In this document: piece by piece, positions 43,385-54,712 of the stretch
Position numbering within the stretch: the first letter of the stretch is position 1
Layout of the letters: every line of letters begins with the position of its first letter
NCBI GenBank assembly: GCA_958510825.1
Contig: OY294049.1
Location: 29,912,774 to 29,976,773, forward strand
DNA from: Brachypterus glaber
Taxonomy: Eukaryota; Arthropoda; Insecta; Coleoptera; Kateretidae
DNA: 64,000 bases
Direction of reading: 5' to 3'
Made by a program: the position numbers and the translations under genes
Notes under the pieces: generated by a model
Database searches by the model: none
What the model saw: only the letters and a program-made list of their open reading frames with translations
What the model was told of the DNA's origin: nothing

Positions 43385-43928
43385 ATATACAACCAGATTT
43401 TTTCCTGCTAACTACCCCCCCCCCCTCAGAATAAGATTTAACACTTTCTTGATATTGAGGGCTTTATAGCGTAGAGGTGTACATTCAGTTTTTGGTTTCC
43501 GTTCCATGTTATGAAGCCTTCGATATAATCATAGCAAAAGTAAAAAGCATTTTTAATTGTTCTAGGTGGATATAAGCATGCAATTGCAGAGGTTAAGTGC
43601 TACTAGCCCAAACCAGCATTAGCACAAGTGGACCACAAAATGAAATACGTCAAGCCCTCTGAATTGAAAATTGGGTGACCCTCTATGTTCTTTGAAGATA
43701 TAGGAAATTACTTTAGGATCAGAATTTTAGATGAGGCCAGAACACAACATACTTTTCCTCAAATCCACAAAAAAATAAGTTAGGGTGGGGTAATAAAATT
43801 CAAAAAAAGTATTCAAAAACAAACATTTATTTAAATATAAAATTTATATTTAATGTATATTATGTATATTATATTATGTATATGAAAATTACTTATCTTG
43901 GGATTTAATGTAGACATAATTTATTATA
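43385..43928. other. Spacer, no gene seen
   Basis: A C run at 43417-43428 and otherwise unremarkable sequence. Confidence 0.4.
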
Positions 43929-44611
43929 CAGTGCGGTCCAAAAGTCTCCCCCCCCCTTTTAACTTTTGAACGAGTTGAGATATCGACTTCAAATTTAGAA
44001 CTCTTAAATAAGACAACTTAAACTATCTTTTAGCATATATTTGATATTTTCAGCTCTTAAAATTTGGGCAGGGGGGCATGGAGGGACATTTTTTTTAAAT
44101 GGAAAGGTGGGTCGTGTGATACATCATTTTAAAGCTTATAAAATTCTCTATTTAAACTAACATTTTTAAATTTTTTAAAAATGTTTTTTAAGGTTTTGAT
44201 TTTTCAATTTTTTGTGTTAAAACATTCGATTTTTTAAGGTTTTTTTTTTATAATTTTTTATTTATGTTAACTAAAATTAGTTTAAAAGTATAATTAACAT
44301 TTTTTTATGATGAAATTAGGCATTTTTAAAAAATTATTTGTTATTTTTTATAGCATTTTGACATTAATACCCATTTTCAACCCCATTTTAAACCCAATTT
44401 TTTTTTTTAATTTAAAAATATGGAGTTAAATAGAGAATTTTATAAGCTTTAAAATGTGCCCCCATGGCCCCTGCCCACATTTTAAGAGCTGAAAGTATTA
44501 AATATACCCTAAAAGATAGTTTAAGTTGTCTTATTTAAAAGTTCCAAATTTGAAGTTGATATCTCAACTGGTTCAAAAGTTAAGGGGGGGGGTGACTTTT
44601 GGACCGCTCTG
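43929..44611. mobile_element. Mariner-like MITE with ~225-bp TIRs, copy 2
   Basis: Same family as 35902-36611, TA flanks at 43927-43928 and 44612-44613, with a shortened right TIR. Confidence 0.8.
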
Positions 44612-44613
44612 TA

Positions 44614-47060
44614 TAATACAATGATTGTACAAATAAATAAACTTAACACAAGATACAGGTGCCTTACTCATTTTTAATTATAACTTTAAGTATTAGTGCT
44701 AGTACATGTTCCCTGCAGGTTGGCACCGAAATTTAAAATCCAAATTTGCTGACTTTTCCCTGACCAAATTTGTTAATTTCAGAAAGTATTTTACAAAATT
44801 TCCTGACTTTTCCTGATCATCTGGAACAAAATAAGTACTGTTAGTATTAATTTACATACAAAAATATTTATTAGTGATAGATAACACCCTCCAAATTTCA
44901 AGTTGGCAGGGCAGAAACATAAAAAAACATAAACATAATTAGAACAAGAGAAAATACAAAACTGCCCAAATATCTGTCTCAGGTAGGGCACACAAATACC
45001 GGGACCAGGTCAGTTTTGCTGGTCCCAAGGAAAAAAAAAATGTGTAAACTTTTTTGTTTTTATTGGCTTTATTATAACAAAAAATACTGCTGCCAATAAT
45101 TAATATTTTTCCCTATATGCCTAGTTTCATTAAAATCAAAATCGAAAAAAATTAAAAATTCAAAAAAAGTTTCTTGTTTCGTAAAACGAAAAATAAATTG
45201 AAAAAAAAATGTTTTTGAAATAAATTGTTTTTACCCCATTTTAACCCCTTATCCCAATCCAATTTTTACCAAAAACAATCCCAGCCTAGAACTTTAGATA
45301 ATCAACCAACAAACAGATTTTTTTTTACGGAAATCAAATTTTTTTGGATATAAAAGTCCAGAAACCTAAAAAAAGCAATACAAATTTTCCGATGTTTTTT
45401 TAACTAATGCAAGACTTTCCTTGGGGAAGGTAAAATGAGCACATATCATTTATTTCTGATGATTTTTTTAACAAAGAATTATATATTTTTTATAAGAAAT
45501 TATATAAAAATGTAGTATGCTGTACTGACAAGTTAAAATACCTTACTCCTACGATGTTTTTTTTACCCCTATTTTCTCTAATCTGAAATCGTGCTTATTG
45601 TTTGCTTTTTAATTTATAAAATATTATTTATTTGTTGATTAATATGTTATAATTAAGAGGTATGTGTATTAAATATAAATTATATTCTCTCCCTAAATAT
45701 CAATTCATGATACTAGGTTAGGTACCGGTGCTTTTTTTTCAAATTTTACTCATATTAATCCCAATTTTTTGGAAAATTCAACTCCAGCTAAAACAGTCGT
45801 TGCATTTTCATCATTGGGATTAATATTCGTAAAATTTATCTAAAAACCACCAAGGGAACGTTCAAGTATTACGTAACGCAAATTTTGATAATTTTGGTTT
45901 GGACTCATCTATCACCCCTTAAAATTTTTCTATCAATGTACCATACACCCTGTATATAATTTTAAACTTACTTCAAAATGGTCCTCACAGCAGAATTATC
46001 CACCTATAGATTTCTTTGGTGCCACTGGTTGTTGAAAAACAGATATGATTTCCTTACAGCCTCTGGTTTTTGGTACAGTAAAAAAAACTTCTTTGCAGTT
46101 TTTTTGATGAATTTTTGCAACTTGGAAAATAACAGTTATTGAAATCCATGCCTAAAATTTAAACACGAGTATATAATTTTTCCAGTAAATACACACCAAA
46201 TAAAACTTCAACTGAATAAAACCGAAAAATAGGAAAATATAACCTCACATCAACGCTTCATGACAGTCACATCTATTTAATAACAATCAGAGTAGCCAAC
46301 ATACAAAATCAAAACTGATTTGAACTGCGCAAACTCTGTCTGTTACGTTTTCAGTGGAGCGGGAAAAAATAATTCAAATTTTATAATTTTTTTTCTCCTG
46401 TTTAAGTTGACTAAAAAATAAATAAATAGCATATATATAATTAGAACCTCTAGTTTTTAAAAATAATTAAAACCAAAAATCGAAGAAGACCCTATTATTA
46501 AAACAAGGAATAAAAGCCAAAGATTTATTAATATTGATATGGGTTCAGGTTTATTGTTTTAAATAAATAAATATTTAAAAACTTGGTTTGTAGTAAATTT
46601 TTTTTATTATTTTTATTTTTAATGATTAAGGCAGAATACCATAAACACCCTGTATATTTATTTTATAATACGCCATCTTGGATTTTTGAAATGCATTGAT
46701 ATTATTTATTTATTTTAGTTACTCCCAAATTAATTTCGTGGACTTAATAAACTTTTATTTATTGTAGTAAAAAATTGTTTTTAATAATTCGTAATCTTAA
46801 ATTCGGCATCTTGAGTCCGCCATTTTGAATTTTATAATATTATTATCAGGTATATTTATTTTTAAGGGTCTCAAAACCCCCCAATGCTATTATTTTAAGA
46901 AAATTTAAAATTTAAAGAAAATGTCCGACATATTTAATCCTCCATTTTGAATTTTTTTAAAATTGACACCAGATTTGAAATCGGCACCCCAAAAATACCT
47001 TAACAGGTAAAAAAACCTAATTAATATGTTTCCAAAAAAAAGTGTTTTGTGAAAATGTGT
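44614..47060. other. AT-rich spacer with one MITE end
   Basis: A one-ended copy of the GGGAACGTTCAAGTATTACG family starts at 45854. CACCCTGTATA ends of the GGGTGTT repeat family occur at about 45948 and 46648. CCATTTTGAATTTT motifs recur at 46818-46960. No gene found. Confidence 0.45.
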
Positions 47061-47122
47061 GGCAGAACGGTCTATGACGCTGGAAGAACGATCTATGACG
47101 CTGGCAGAACGGTCTATGACGA
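47061..47122. repeat. 21-bp tandem repeat, three units
   Basis: GGCAGAACGGTCTATGACGC units at 47061, 47082 and 47103; a fourth, separated copy lies at 47281. Confidence 0.85.
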
Positions 47123-47927
47123 TTTTTAAAATTTAAAAAGGCCCCTTTTAATGTAATAAAAGTATTTGATCTTTGTGTTAGTACATCGATTGTACTTTTC
47201 AATATTACTGTTAAAAATAATATAAGGATTTGATTGTTATCTTCAATGGGTAATAAATAAATAAAGTAATTTAAAAATTGACAGAACGGTCTATGACGAT
47301 TTGACTGACATCCATGAAGTTGGAAAACATAAAAATTTATAACTCCCCAACCAAATGCAATATAGTGGACCTTTTTTTTTTTAATCGAAGCCTATATTAA
47401 GTGGTTATCATTATCAGTCCTATCAATGATATTTAATATTTAGTTTTTAAGTAATGGCAAATAAAAGATCACAATGCATAAAAATAGCGTTAAAAGCTCA
47501 TTTAAATCTATTAACCGACAAATATGTGGGCGTAAAACTTTTTAACATCAAAAACCGCAAATACACATCACAAAAAAAAAGTTTTCTTTGATAAAAATTA
47601 AAATTTTCATTTCGGACACGTAAAAAGTACACTATTTTCGAACTATTTCTATTTTTTTTTTCTATGAAAGCAAAATTTTACGTATTTTATCACGTTTTCA
47701 ATAAAAATAAACGAGTTAAACAATTTAACAAAAAAATAAAAAATATGTATTATAATATATTTTTCTGCCCGGACATTTGCCATTAGTGTAGAAACACCCA
47801 TATACTGCGTAGTTTATTTTATAAAACGTAACTATATTCTATACACAAACATATACTATTCAAACCTGTTGTAAAAATATTTACTGTGCGATTTTTAATT
47901 TACTATCTTGCTTGAAAAAAAACTGAC
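47123..47927. other. AT-rich spacer, nothing recognised
   Basis: No gene or clear repeat apart from the stray 21-bp unit at 47281. Confidence 0.4.
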
Positions 47928-47932
47928 CAGTC

Positions 47933-49212
47933 CACACAGGTCCAGGATCGTTTCAAAAGTGGCAAAAAATAGTTTTCGTTAATTTCTGGTGATGTTTTTT
48001 ATGAGGATCTCTTATTTAGACATAATATAATGTATTTTAAGTATATTAGTGATATTAACCCGTCAACTGCCATGTGAGACAAGGAACAAATTGTCAAATA
48101 TGTTAGGTACTGTTTTGAGAGTTTATCGGAACTGATATTTGCGTCTATTTATAAATATATAATGTGAAACAGAAGGTACCTAACAAATAAAAATAAATAA
48201 TTATTTTTTACTTACTCAAAGATGTTTTGGAGAGTGAGTAGGAAGTAAGAAGAAAGGTCTTTAGACGTCTGAAATGAAATACTGTATACAAACAATAAAG
48301 GTAGATGGTGATGATGAAGATGATGATGATGATGATGATGATGATGATATTATTCTAATATATGATTGTAATTTTTTTTGACATTATTTTGTTTAATCAC
48401 TTTCACTTCCGGATTGGTATTCTGTAATCGGATCTAAAAGCTCCAACATTTCTAAAAACAATATTTTACTTCTCTCTAATACCCAATAGACCCAAAATAC
48501 TTACCATTGTATTTTTTATGCATTATTATAAATAGTTATTTATAATTTATTCTTAAAATAATATTTAATACGTATTTTAAATAGATCACAACATGAAATG
48601 ACAGATTGTCAAATATAAGTCTAAGTAGTAAGTTTTTGACTTTTATGTTAGTATTTGACATGATTTTTTAAAATAAAATCTTAAACGCTGTTCGATTCCG
48701 CGGGGCTCCGCAGCTAGATTTAATTAAAACAATAAGTAAATACCTTTACCTAATTTTAAATAATACATAAAAAACTCGGGCTGACTAGCGAAACTTTATA
48801 TCTCTTTTTTAAAATTATATATTTTTTTAAAATTGACAACTTGCATTTCTTTGAATATATCAGATTATTATCTTTATTGTGACCATTATTACAGTTTCTA
48901 TTGTAGTTATGAAAAGTAAAAGGTATAACTGCTTTAACATATAAGTATTGATTTCCTATATAATCTAATATATGAGATATTAATTTTTAAAAACACACAT
49001 GACTTTTTTTTTAAATCCATACTTCAGATACTTATTAAAACATACTGAACTTAGGTCCATTTTATTAAGATTAAAACAGTTTTACGCAGTTTATCTGTTT
49101 ATATCATAAATTATTAACTATTTTTCTATCATTTAATATAAATTTTGGTTTAATTTGATAAAACATATTTGCTGAATATTTGCCACTTTTGAAGCGATCC
49201 TGGACCTGTGTG
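47933..49212. mobile_element. DNA transposon with CAC ends and 5-bp duplication
   Basis: The 34-bp TIRs begin CACACAGGTCCAGGATCG and differ at one base. CAGTC flanks both ends (47928-47932, 49213-49217), a 5-bp GC-containing duplication. CAC-starting ends with 5-bp duplications are characteristic of Transib and the related ProtoRAG elements. No transposase is encoded, so assignment is inference. Confidence 0.6.
48309..48351. repeat. (GAT)n microsatellite
   Basis: GATGAT run inside the CAC-ended transposon. Confidence 0.9.
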
Positions 49213-49447
49213 CAGTCTCGGCATTTTAAATTATTTTCCTGTCATTAAAAGTTTTAATTAAAGTATGAATTTGTAAGCTATTTATTAGATAGAACTTTGT
49301 ATGCCACTCATGAGTAAACTAATATTGCCCTCAATAAAATTAACCCACTTTGTCTCCAGCCTTGTGAGCGCCGGCGGCAAAAAGCCGCAAATCTACATTT
49401 TATTCTTAAGACTAAAATATAGTGAGCTCTGTTATACTGTGCATCTA

Positions 49448-49697
49448 TGTATTCCCTGTTTATGATATTGACTCCATCTACCGACAGTCTTGGTGCCATA
49501 TGCATTTCGGGTCAGTTGTTACTGACGTGAGATTTGAAGCAGGTCGAATTTTCGGTGTGTTTGCCGCAGCGCGCTCAGTCATGTAAGTTTTATTTATTGT
49601 TAAATTGTTCATAATAACAACTGACCAGAAATGCATATAGCACCAAGACTGTCGGTAGGTGGAGCCTATAACATAAACAAGGAATACATAGACGCAC
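49448..49697. repeat. Inverted repeat inside the piggyBac-like element
   Basis: Arms of about 85 bp (left with CTACCGACAGTCTTGGTGCC, right its inverse near 49650) around a GC-richer centre holding GCCGCAGCGCGC. Confidence 0.75.
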
Positions 49698-49888
49698 TAT
49701 TATATATGTGGATAGATAATTAAACTCCTGAATTATTATTAATTAAGGCATTTATTCTAACGTACAATGACTGGTTGATAATCCACTCTGTGTGTCTTGC
49801 GTACGGCAAGCTTGCTAATGTGCGCAGGTCACACATATTCAAATGAACTGTAAAGTATTGTCCTAGATATAAAATGTCATATCTAACA
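49698..49888 (-). repeat. 3' LTR of Gypsy element 3
   Basis: 191 bp. On the minus strand it starts TGTTAGATATGAC after a polypurine tract AAGAAGGGAGG and ends CATATATAATA. Confidence 0.8.
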
Positions 49889-49917
49889 CCTCCCTTCTTA
49901 AATGTTTATATAACTAA

Positions 49918-50109
49918 CTACAATTTTAGTCTATCGGGCGGTTTAATATTTGCACGAGATCTTAACACTCTGACAGTTTCACTTTGATTCACTTCACTAT
50001 TTATAATTTGGTTAGGAACATTTTGTACATTATTTTCATTTACAATTTGTATTGGTACATTTTGAACATTATTGTCAGCCCCTTGAGGCTCCATACTATT
50101 TTCAGGCAA
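49918..50109 (-). pseudogene. pol: Frameshifted C-terminal tail of element 3 pol
   Basis: Encodes an Asn/Gln/Val repeat region and a basic end (RVLRSRANIKPPDRL) like the usual tail of Mag-type pol. It is out of frame with 50040-52988 because a tandem duplication near 50157-50212 (two TGATTAGAA...ATGTTACCC units, one with an extra A) shifts the frame. Confidence 0.65.
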
Positions 50110-52988
50110 AGTCGATCTTGGAATAATCGAAATTGAATCTTGAATTGGGCTATTGTTTTGATTAGAACTAAAATGTTACCCTCATTTTGATTAGAAACTA
50201 AAATGTTACCCTTATTTGGTTTTAGTTGATTTTTGTGACGTTTCCACAATCTAGCATCGACTTTGACAATATAAGTTTTTTGTCCTAGTACTCTCTCTAC
50301 TACACCCTCACACCAATTAGGATGTCGTGCCCTATAATCACGAACCCAAACCTTATCTTTTACCAAAAATCTTATGTTCCGTTTCTTTGCATGATATTTT
50401 TGCTGATAAGACTGTCTAAATTTTACCACACCTTCTGTAGACGGTAACAATAAGTTAAATTTTGTGCGTAAATTACGCCCTAACAAAAGTTTGGCAGACG
50501 TTTCGCCCGTGGTCGAATGTGGAGTGTTGCGATATTGAAATAAAAAACGATTTATTATTAAATGTGTATCTACATTTTTATTATCATATTTTGCCTTTTT
50601 GATCGCTTTTTTCATAATTTTTACCCCCGATTCCGCCTGTCCATTGGTGGCGGGATGATACGGCGCTCCCGTATAATGCTTAATTCCTGAGCTTTTTAGA
50701 AAAATTTGAAATTCTTCTGAAATAAACGTGCGTCCATTATCGGTCGTCAGTTCTTTAATTAAGCCAAATCTACTGAATATTTCTCTAAAATATTTAATAG
50801 TAGTGGTTGCGGTTATGTTTTTTACTTCAAAGGTTTCTATCCACTTTGAATGAGCATCCACTATTACTAAATAATTTTTATCGAATAAATCAAAAAAATC
50901 AGCATGGAGTCTGGTCCATGGTTCTTTTGGGTAATCCCACATAGTAAGTGACGTACTACTGGGTTTACTAGCAAAAGCCGCACAAGTCTTACAATTGAAC
51001 GAAATTTCTTCAATATTTTTGTCAATAGACGGCCACCAAAAATATGATCGTCCTAGGGCCTTCATTTTCACAATACCAATATGGGTAGTGTGGAGTTCCT
51101 TTAAAATTAATGACCTATATTTTTCAGGAATAATTAAACGATAACCCCACATTAAACAATTTTGCTCAATTGTAATCTCGTTTTTTCTTATAAAAAATGG
51201 TTTTAAATCGTCCGAAGGACATTTTGCTGGCCAACCATTTTTAACATAAAAAATAATTTTACTTAAAATTTTATCTACCCCTGTTTCACGCTTAATTTGT
51301 TGAAAATTCAAAAAATTATGCGCATCTTCAACTAAGTTAAAATAATTTAATTTATCGCAGTTGTGATTAAAAAAACGCAAATATAAATTTTCGGTCGGTT
51401 CTTGACCATCTATCGGTAACCGTGATAAAATATCTGCAGTGTTTTTACTGGTATGCACGTACCTAATCTCATAATCAAAACCGGACAAAATATACGCCCA
51501 ACGCTGTAGCCTATTTGCTGCAAAAACAGGTAAACCCTTTTTTTCTCCAAAAATCGTTAACAATGGTTTTGCATCACTATACAGTAAAAAAATTTTTGCG
51601 TATAGGTATTGAAAAAACTTTTTAACTCCAAATATTATTGCGTAAGCTTCTTTTTCTATTTGCGAGTAAGACTGCTCCGCCGAATTTAACATTTTTGACG
51701 CAAATGCTATGGGTCGCTCCGAATTATTTTCATAAACGTGACTAATCACTGCCCCCACCGCAAATTGAGATGCGTCTACGGTTAACTTAACCGTTTGACT
51801 TGCGTCATAATGAGCCAAAACTTGAGATGACAATAAGACTTCTTTTATTTTTTTAAAACTTTTTTCACAACTATCCGTCCAAATAAACTCTACATTTTTC
51901 TTTAATAAACCGTACAACGGTCGTAAAATCTCGGCTGCATTAGAGATGAACCTTAAATAAAATGTAACCATCCCCAAAAATGATTTTAATTCGGTTGTAT
52001 TTGTCGGATTTCTAATGTTTTTAATTGCTAGTACGCGGTCTTCTTCAACATGCAAGCCCGACTTGTCAATCTTGTGACCAAGGTACTGGACTGAGTTCTG
52101 AAAAAAGGAACACTTTTCTTTTTTAACTTTAAGTCCGTTTTCTAGCAAAATTTTAAAAACAAGTTCTAATGTCTCTAAATGTTCTTTATCGTCTTTGCCA
52201 GTTATCAGCAAATCATCCAAAAAAATAAACACTCCCCTGACTTTAAACAATTGCTCCATTAATTTTTGAAAAATGGCTGGGGCTGTCTTTATGCCATAAC
52301 ATAAACGTGTAAAAGAGAAAAGTCCTAAATGAGTACATAAGGTTGTGAGTATTTGAGATTTTTTTGATAATTTCAATTGTGTATAGGCTTCAGCAAGGTC
52401 TATTTTTGTAAATTTTATACCACCCCGTAATTCTGAAAACATTTCCTCAATTTTAGGAAAAGGCCAATGTACATCTCGTAACTGTGGATTTAAAGTTATT
52501 TTAAAATCTCCACAGAGTCGCAACCTCCCATTAGGCTTTAAAACGGGTACCACAGGAGTGGCCCAGTCTGAGAACTCCTGCGGCACTAGAACTCCCTTTT
52601 TAACCAATCTATGAATTTCTTCTTCTAAAGCAGGTTTTAATGAAAATGGTACTGGTCGGGCCTTACAAAATTTTGGAAAAGCCCCGTCCTTTAGCTCTAA
52701 GTCTATTTCAAACTTATTAAAAGTACCAATCTTACCATCAAAAATATCTGCATAACGTTGCATAAGTTGCTCTAATTTAGACGAAGAACTTATATTGTTA
52801 ATTTTACTAATTCCTAAATTTAACATATGGAGTCCATTCCTCCCAATCAGAGGTGGTCCACCATTCTCCAACACATAGGTTTTTAAAATAAAATGTTGTT
52901 TCTCAAAACTTACATTTAAATAAAGGTAACCTATAGGTTCAAAGGTTACTCCAATATAATCTTTTAATGCTAAATCATTTTTATGCAA
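50040..52988 (-). CDS. pol: Gypsy element 3 pol: RT, RNase H, integrase
   Basis: A 982-codon open frame. RT starts near residue 100 (KARPVPFSLKPALEEEI), with KPNGRLRLCGDFK, KIDLAEAYTQL and the catalytic FLDD at about 256-259. RNase H has TVDASQFAVGAVISH and SQIEKEAYAIIFGVKKF, ending TADILSRLP. Integrase has the HHCC zinc region (HTTHIG ... CKTCAAF) and a D,D,E core (HADFFD, TTDNGRTF, TNGQAESG). The style is that of the Mag clade. The first codons encode the protease C-terminal part. The last 40 or so residues are altered by the tandem duplication. Otherwise open, so decay is light compared with gag. Confidence 0.92.
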   Translation of the reverse strand: MHKNDLALKDYIGVTFEPIGYLYLNVSFEKQHFILKTYVLENGGPPLIGRNGLHMLNLGISKINNISSSSKLEQLMQRYADIFDGKIGTFNKFEIDLELKDGAFPKFCKARPVPFSLKPALEEEIHRLVKKGVLVPQEFSDWATPVVPVLKPNGRLRLCGDFKITLNPQLRDVHWPFPKIEEMFSELRGGIKFTKIDLAEAYTQLKLSKKSQILTTLCTHLGLFSFTRLCYGIKTAPAIFQKLMEQLFKVRGVFIFLDDLLITGKDDKEHLETLELVFKILLENGLKVKKEKCSFFQNSVQYLGHKIDKSGLHVEEDRVLAIKNIRNPTNTTELKSFLGMVTFYLRFISNAAEILRPLYGLLKKNVEFIWTDSCEKSFKKIKEVLLSSQVLAHYDASQTVKLTVDASQFAVGAVISHVYENNSERPIAFASKMLNSAEQSYSQIEKEAYAIIFGVKKFFQYLYAKIFLLYSDAKPLLTIFGEKKGLPVFAANRLQRWAYILSGFDYEIRYVHTSKNTADILSRLPIDGQEPTENLYLRFFNHNCDKLNYFNLVEDAHNFLNFQQIKRETGVDKILSKIIFYVKNGWPAKCPSDDLKPFFIRKNEITIEQNCLMWGYRLIIPEKYRSLILKELHTTHIGIVKMKALGRSYFWWPSIDKNIEEISFNCKTCAAFASKPSSTSLTMWDYPKEPWTRLHADFFDLFDKNYLVIVDAHSKWIETFEVKNITATTTIKYFREIFSRFGLIKELTTDNGRTFISEEFQIFLKSSGIKHYTGAPYHPATNGQAESGVKIMKKAIKKAKYDNKNVDTHLIINRFLFQYRNTPHSTTGETSAKLLLGRNLRTKFNLLLPSTEGVVKFRQSYQQKYHAKKRNIRFLVKDKVWVRDYRARHPNWCEGVVERVLGQKTYIVKVDARLWKRHKNQLKPNKGNILVSNQNEGNILVLIKTIAQFKIQFRLFQDRLCLKIVWSLKGLTIMFKMYQYKL

Positions 52989-53017
52989 TTCTAAATGTTT
53001 GAAATATTTTAAATATA

Positions 53018-53241
53018 TTAGATTTTAAGCTTTCACGGCCATTAAGATATAAAGAACTTTCACTTTCGGGTTTAGACCGTGTTAATGGATTTTCACTTTC
53101 CGACGTTTCGTCTCTTACTACTAGAGACATCTTCAGGGATTAATCAGATTAATCCCTGAAGATGTCTCTAGTAGTAAGAGACGAAACGTCGGAAAGTGAA
53201 AATCCATTAACACGGTCTAAACCCGAAAGTGAAAGTTCTTT
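53018..53241. repeat. Perfect hairpin insert with 14-bp duplication
   Basis: 99-bp arms (53047-53145 and 53147-53245) are exact inverse copies around a single base. Direct repeats ATATTTTAAATATA flank it (53004-53017, 53242-53255), marking a 224-bp insertion into the protease frame. Confidence 0.85.
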
Positions 53242-53712
53242 ATATTTTAAATATAATTTTTGAGAGACCGCGGCATGCGCAAAACCTGAATCGGCTTCAA
53301 AACTAATAGGTATGTTTTCAACCGACAAATTAATATACGTAGGCTTAACATTGCCCACCGAATCTGTTTCAATTGATTGAATATTATTAATGTCTGCTTC
53401 CAAAAAATCTGAATCTGAAATATTTTCATTTAAATTTAAATAATGAGAATTCTGACCTTTACAAACTGGTACAAGATGTCCTTTGATTCCACACTTGTGG
53501 CAGACACAATTTTTGTATCGACACTCACTTGCTTTATGGCTTTTCCGGCCACAAACATTGCATTTTCCTGAAAACTTCTGTGCGTTGTCCTGTTTTGGTT
53601 GACTTCGTCCCTGGTGCTGCTGCCTCGAAGTCGACGCGGTTGTATCCCCACCTATATTCGTGCGTGGTCTACCTTCGCGCTGTCGCTGAAAGAACACAGG
53701 CTCGCTTTTCAC
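53149..53712 (-). pseudogene. gag: Gypsy element 3 gag end and protease start
   Basis: Encodes Gln/Arg-rich sequence then two zinc knuckles (CNVCGRKSHKASEC and CHKCGIKGHLVPVC), an acidic linker, and the protease site FEADSGFAHAAVS near 53275. After KLYLKYK the frame runs into the palindromic insert at 53241 and ends artificially at 53149. Upstream it is cut by the P-like element, beyond which gag resumes at 54936. Confidence 0.8.
53156..53190 (+). ncRNA. Hammerhead-ribozyme-like core
   Basis: CTGAAGA (fits CUGANGA), a 6-bp stem GTCTCT/AGAGAC with loop AGTAGTA, then GAAAC: the conserved core layout of a hammerhead ribozyme. The mirror copy lies on the minus strand at 53102-53136. Stem III and the cleavage site were not established. 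Confidence 0.45.
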
Positions 53713-53951
53713 CATATAAGAAATACACTATAAGAGAAAGTCAAATACGTGACCGTGAAAAGTATCCAGGACCCGAACCTGTGTTTTGGCTTCTAGGTAC
53801 GACTGAGCGATGGCGCCAGCTGTATATGAACTTGATTGTTTAGTGGGAGTGGGGTGAGGGGTAGTATATCTGTCAAAACAATTGAAATTTTACTCGTGAT
53901 TTGCAATTTATTGTGCTTTTATACCGAACTTTTATTGTGATGTAATACAAA

Positions 53952-54086
53952 ATGTGTATTGTACCGTTTTGCAAGGATCAGTTAAGTAAACGTCACCGTT
54001 TTCCTAGTGATGCAAACTTATTTAATGTGTGGGTCAAAAACATTAATAGTGCCAAGTTAAATAAAATGACTAAAGGAAGGGACTGA
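53952..54086 (+). pseudogene. THAP-domain start of a P-element transposase
   Basis: 44 codons from ATG: MCIVPFC (the first Cys pair), HRFP, then FNVWVKNINS. This matches the beginning of the zinc-coordinating C2CH THAP domain that P transposases use to bind their ends. The distal Cys and His are absent because the frame stops at 54084-54086 and runs into tandem repeats, so the domain cannot fold. It is a remnant from internal deletion, or possibly an exon whose donor I cannot place. Confidence 0.7.
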
Positions 54087-54310
54087 CCCTGTCTTGAAAA
54101 GCTTCTTATTATTTTGACTGAGCTATTTAGGGCAGGGACAGCCCATACACAAAAAAAGCTTCTTACCATTTTTACTGATATGTTTAGGGCAGGGATGGCC
54201 CCTATCGAAAAGAGCTTATCAGTTTGACTGAGCTAGCCTTAAACAGCTGTTTAGGGCTGGGATAGCCCCTGGCCAGAGAAGCTTATCGGTTTAACTAATT
54301 CATATTGTTT
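54083..54310 (+). repeat. ~70-bp degenerate repeats inside the P-like element
   Basis: Units with GCTTCTTA or GCTTATC, a TTTGACTGAG block and TTTAGGGCAGGGA...GCCC recur about four times. Confidence 0.7.
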
Positions 54311-54547
54311 ATCTGTTAAATGTAGGAATACTAATTATAAAAACTTTGCAAATGTGCTCTGCCTTTAGGCAGTATATTCTGTATGACACTCAATTATATA
54401 TGAAGGCAAATGTTTACTCCTCATATATATTTATTTATAATAAAAAGTTAACTGTTAAAAGTACGACATAATTGTTTTAATTTCCTATTTACGTTTAAAA
54501 TAAAATATATAAAAATCAAAGCCAAGTGTTTTTTTTTTAATTATATA

Positions 54548-54712
54548 GGTTTATTTAGCAAAAGATAAAATTTCATATTTTTAAAGTTTAACAAATTTTA
54601 CATTTAATTCAAAATTTCGATTCATATATTGTTATTTTTAATTAATGTGCGGGTTAGATAACCCACTTGTTAGACTTTAAAAATTTGTTTTATCTTTTGG
54701 TGAATAAACTTA
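54548..54712. repeat. Imperfect inverted repeat in the P-like element
   Basis: GGTTTATTTAGCAAAAGATA on the left is mirrored by TATCTTTTGGTGAATAAAC on the right with AAAGTTTAACAAA blocks between. Confidence 0.6.

Noticed and set aside
49308..49505. 65-codon frame in the piggyBac-like left arm
   Set aside because: Lies in the inverted repeat, no family, interrupted in the matching arm.
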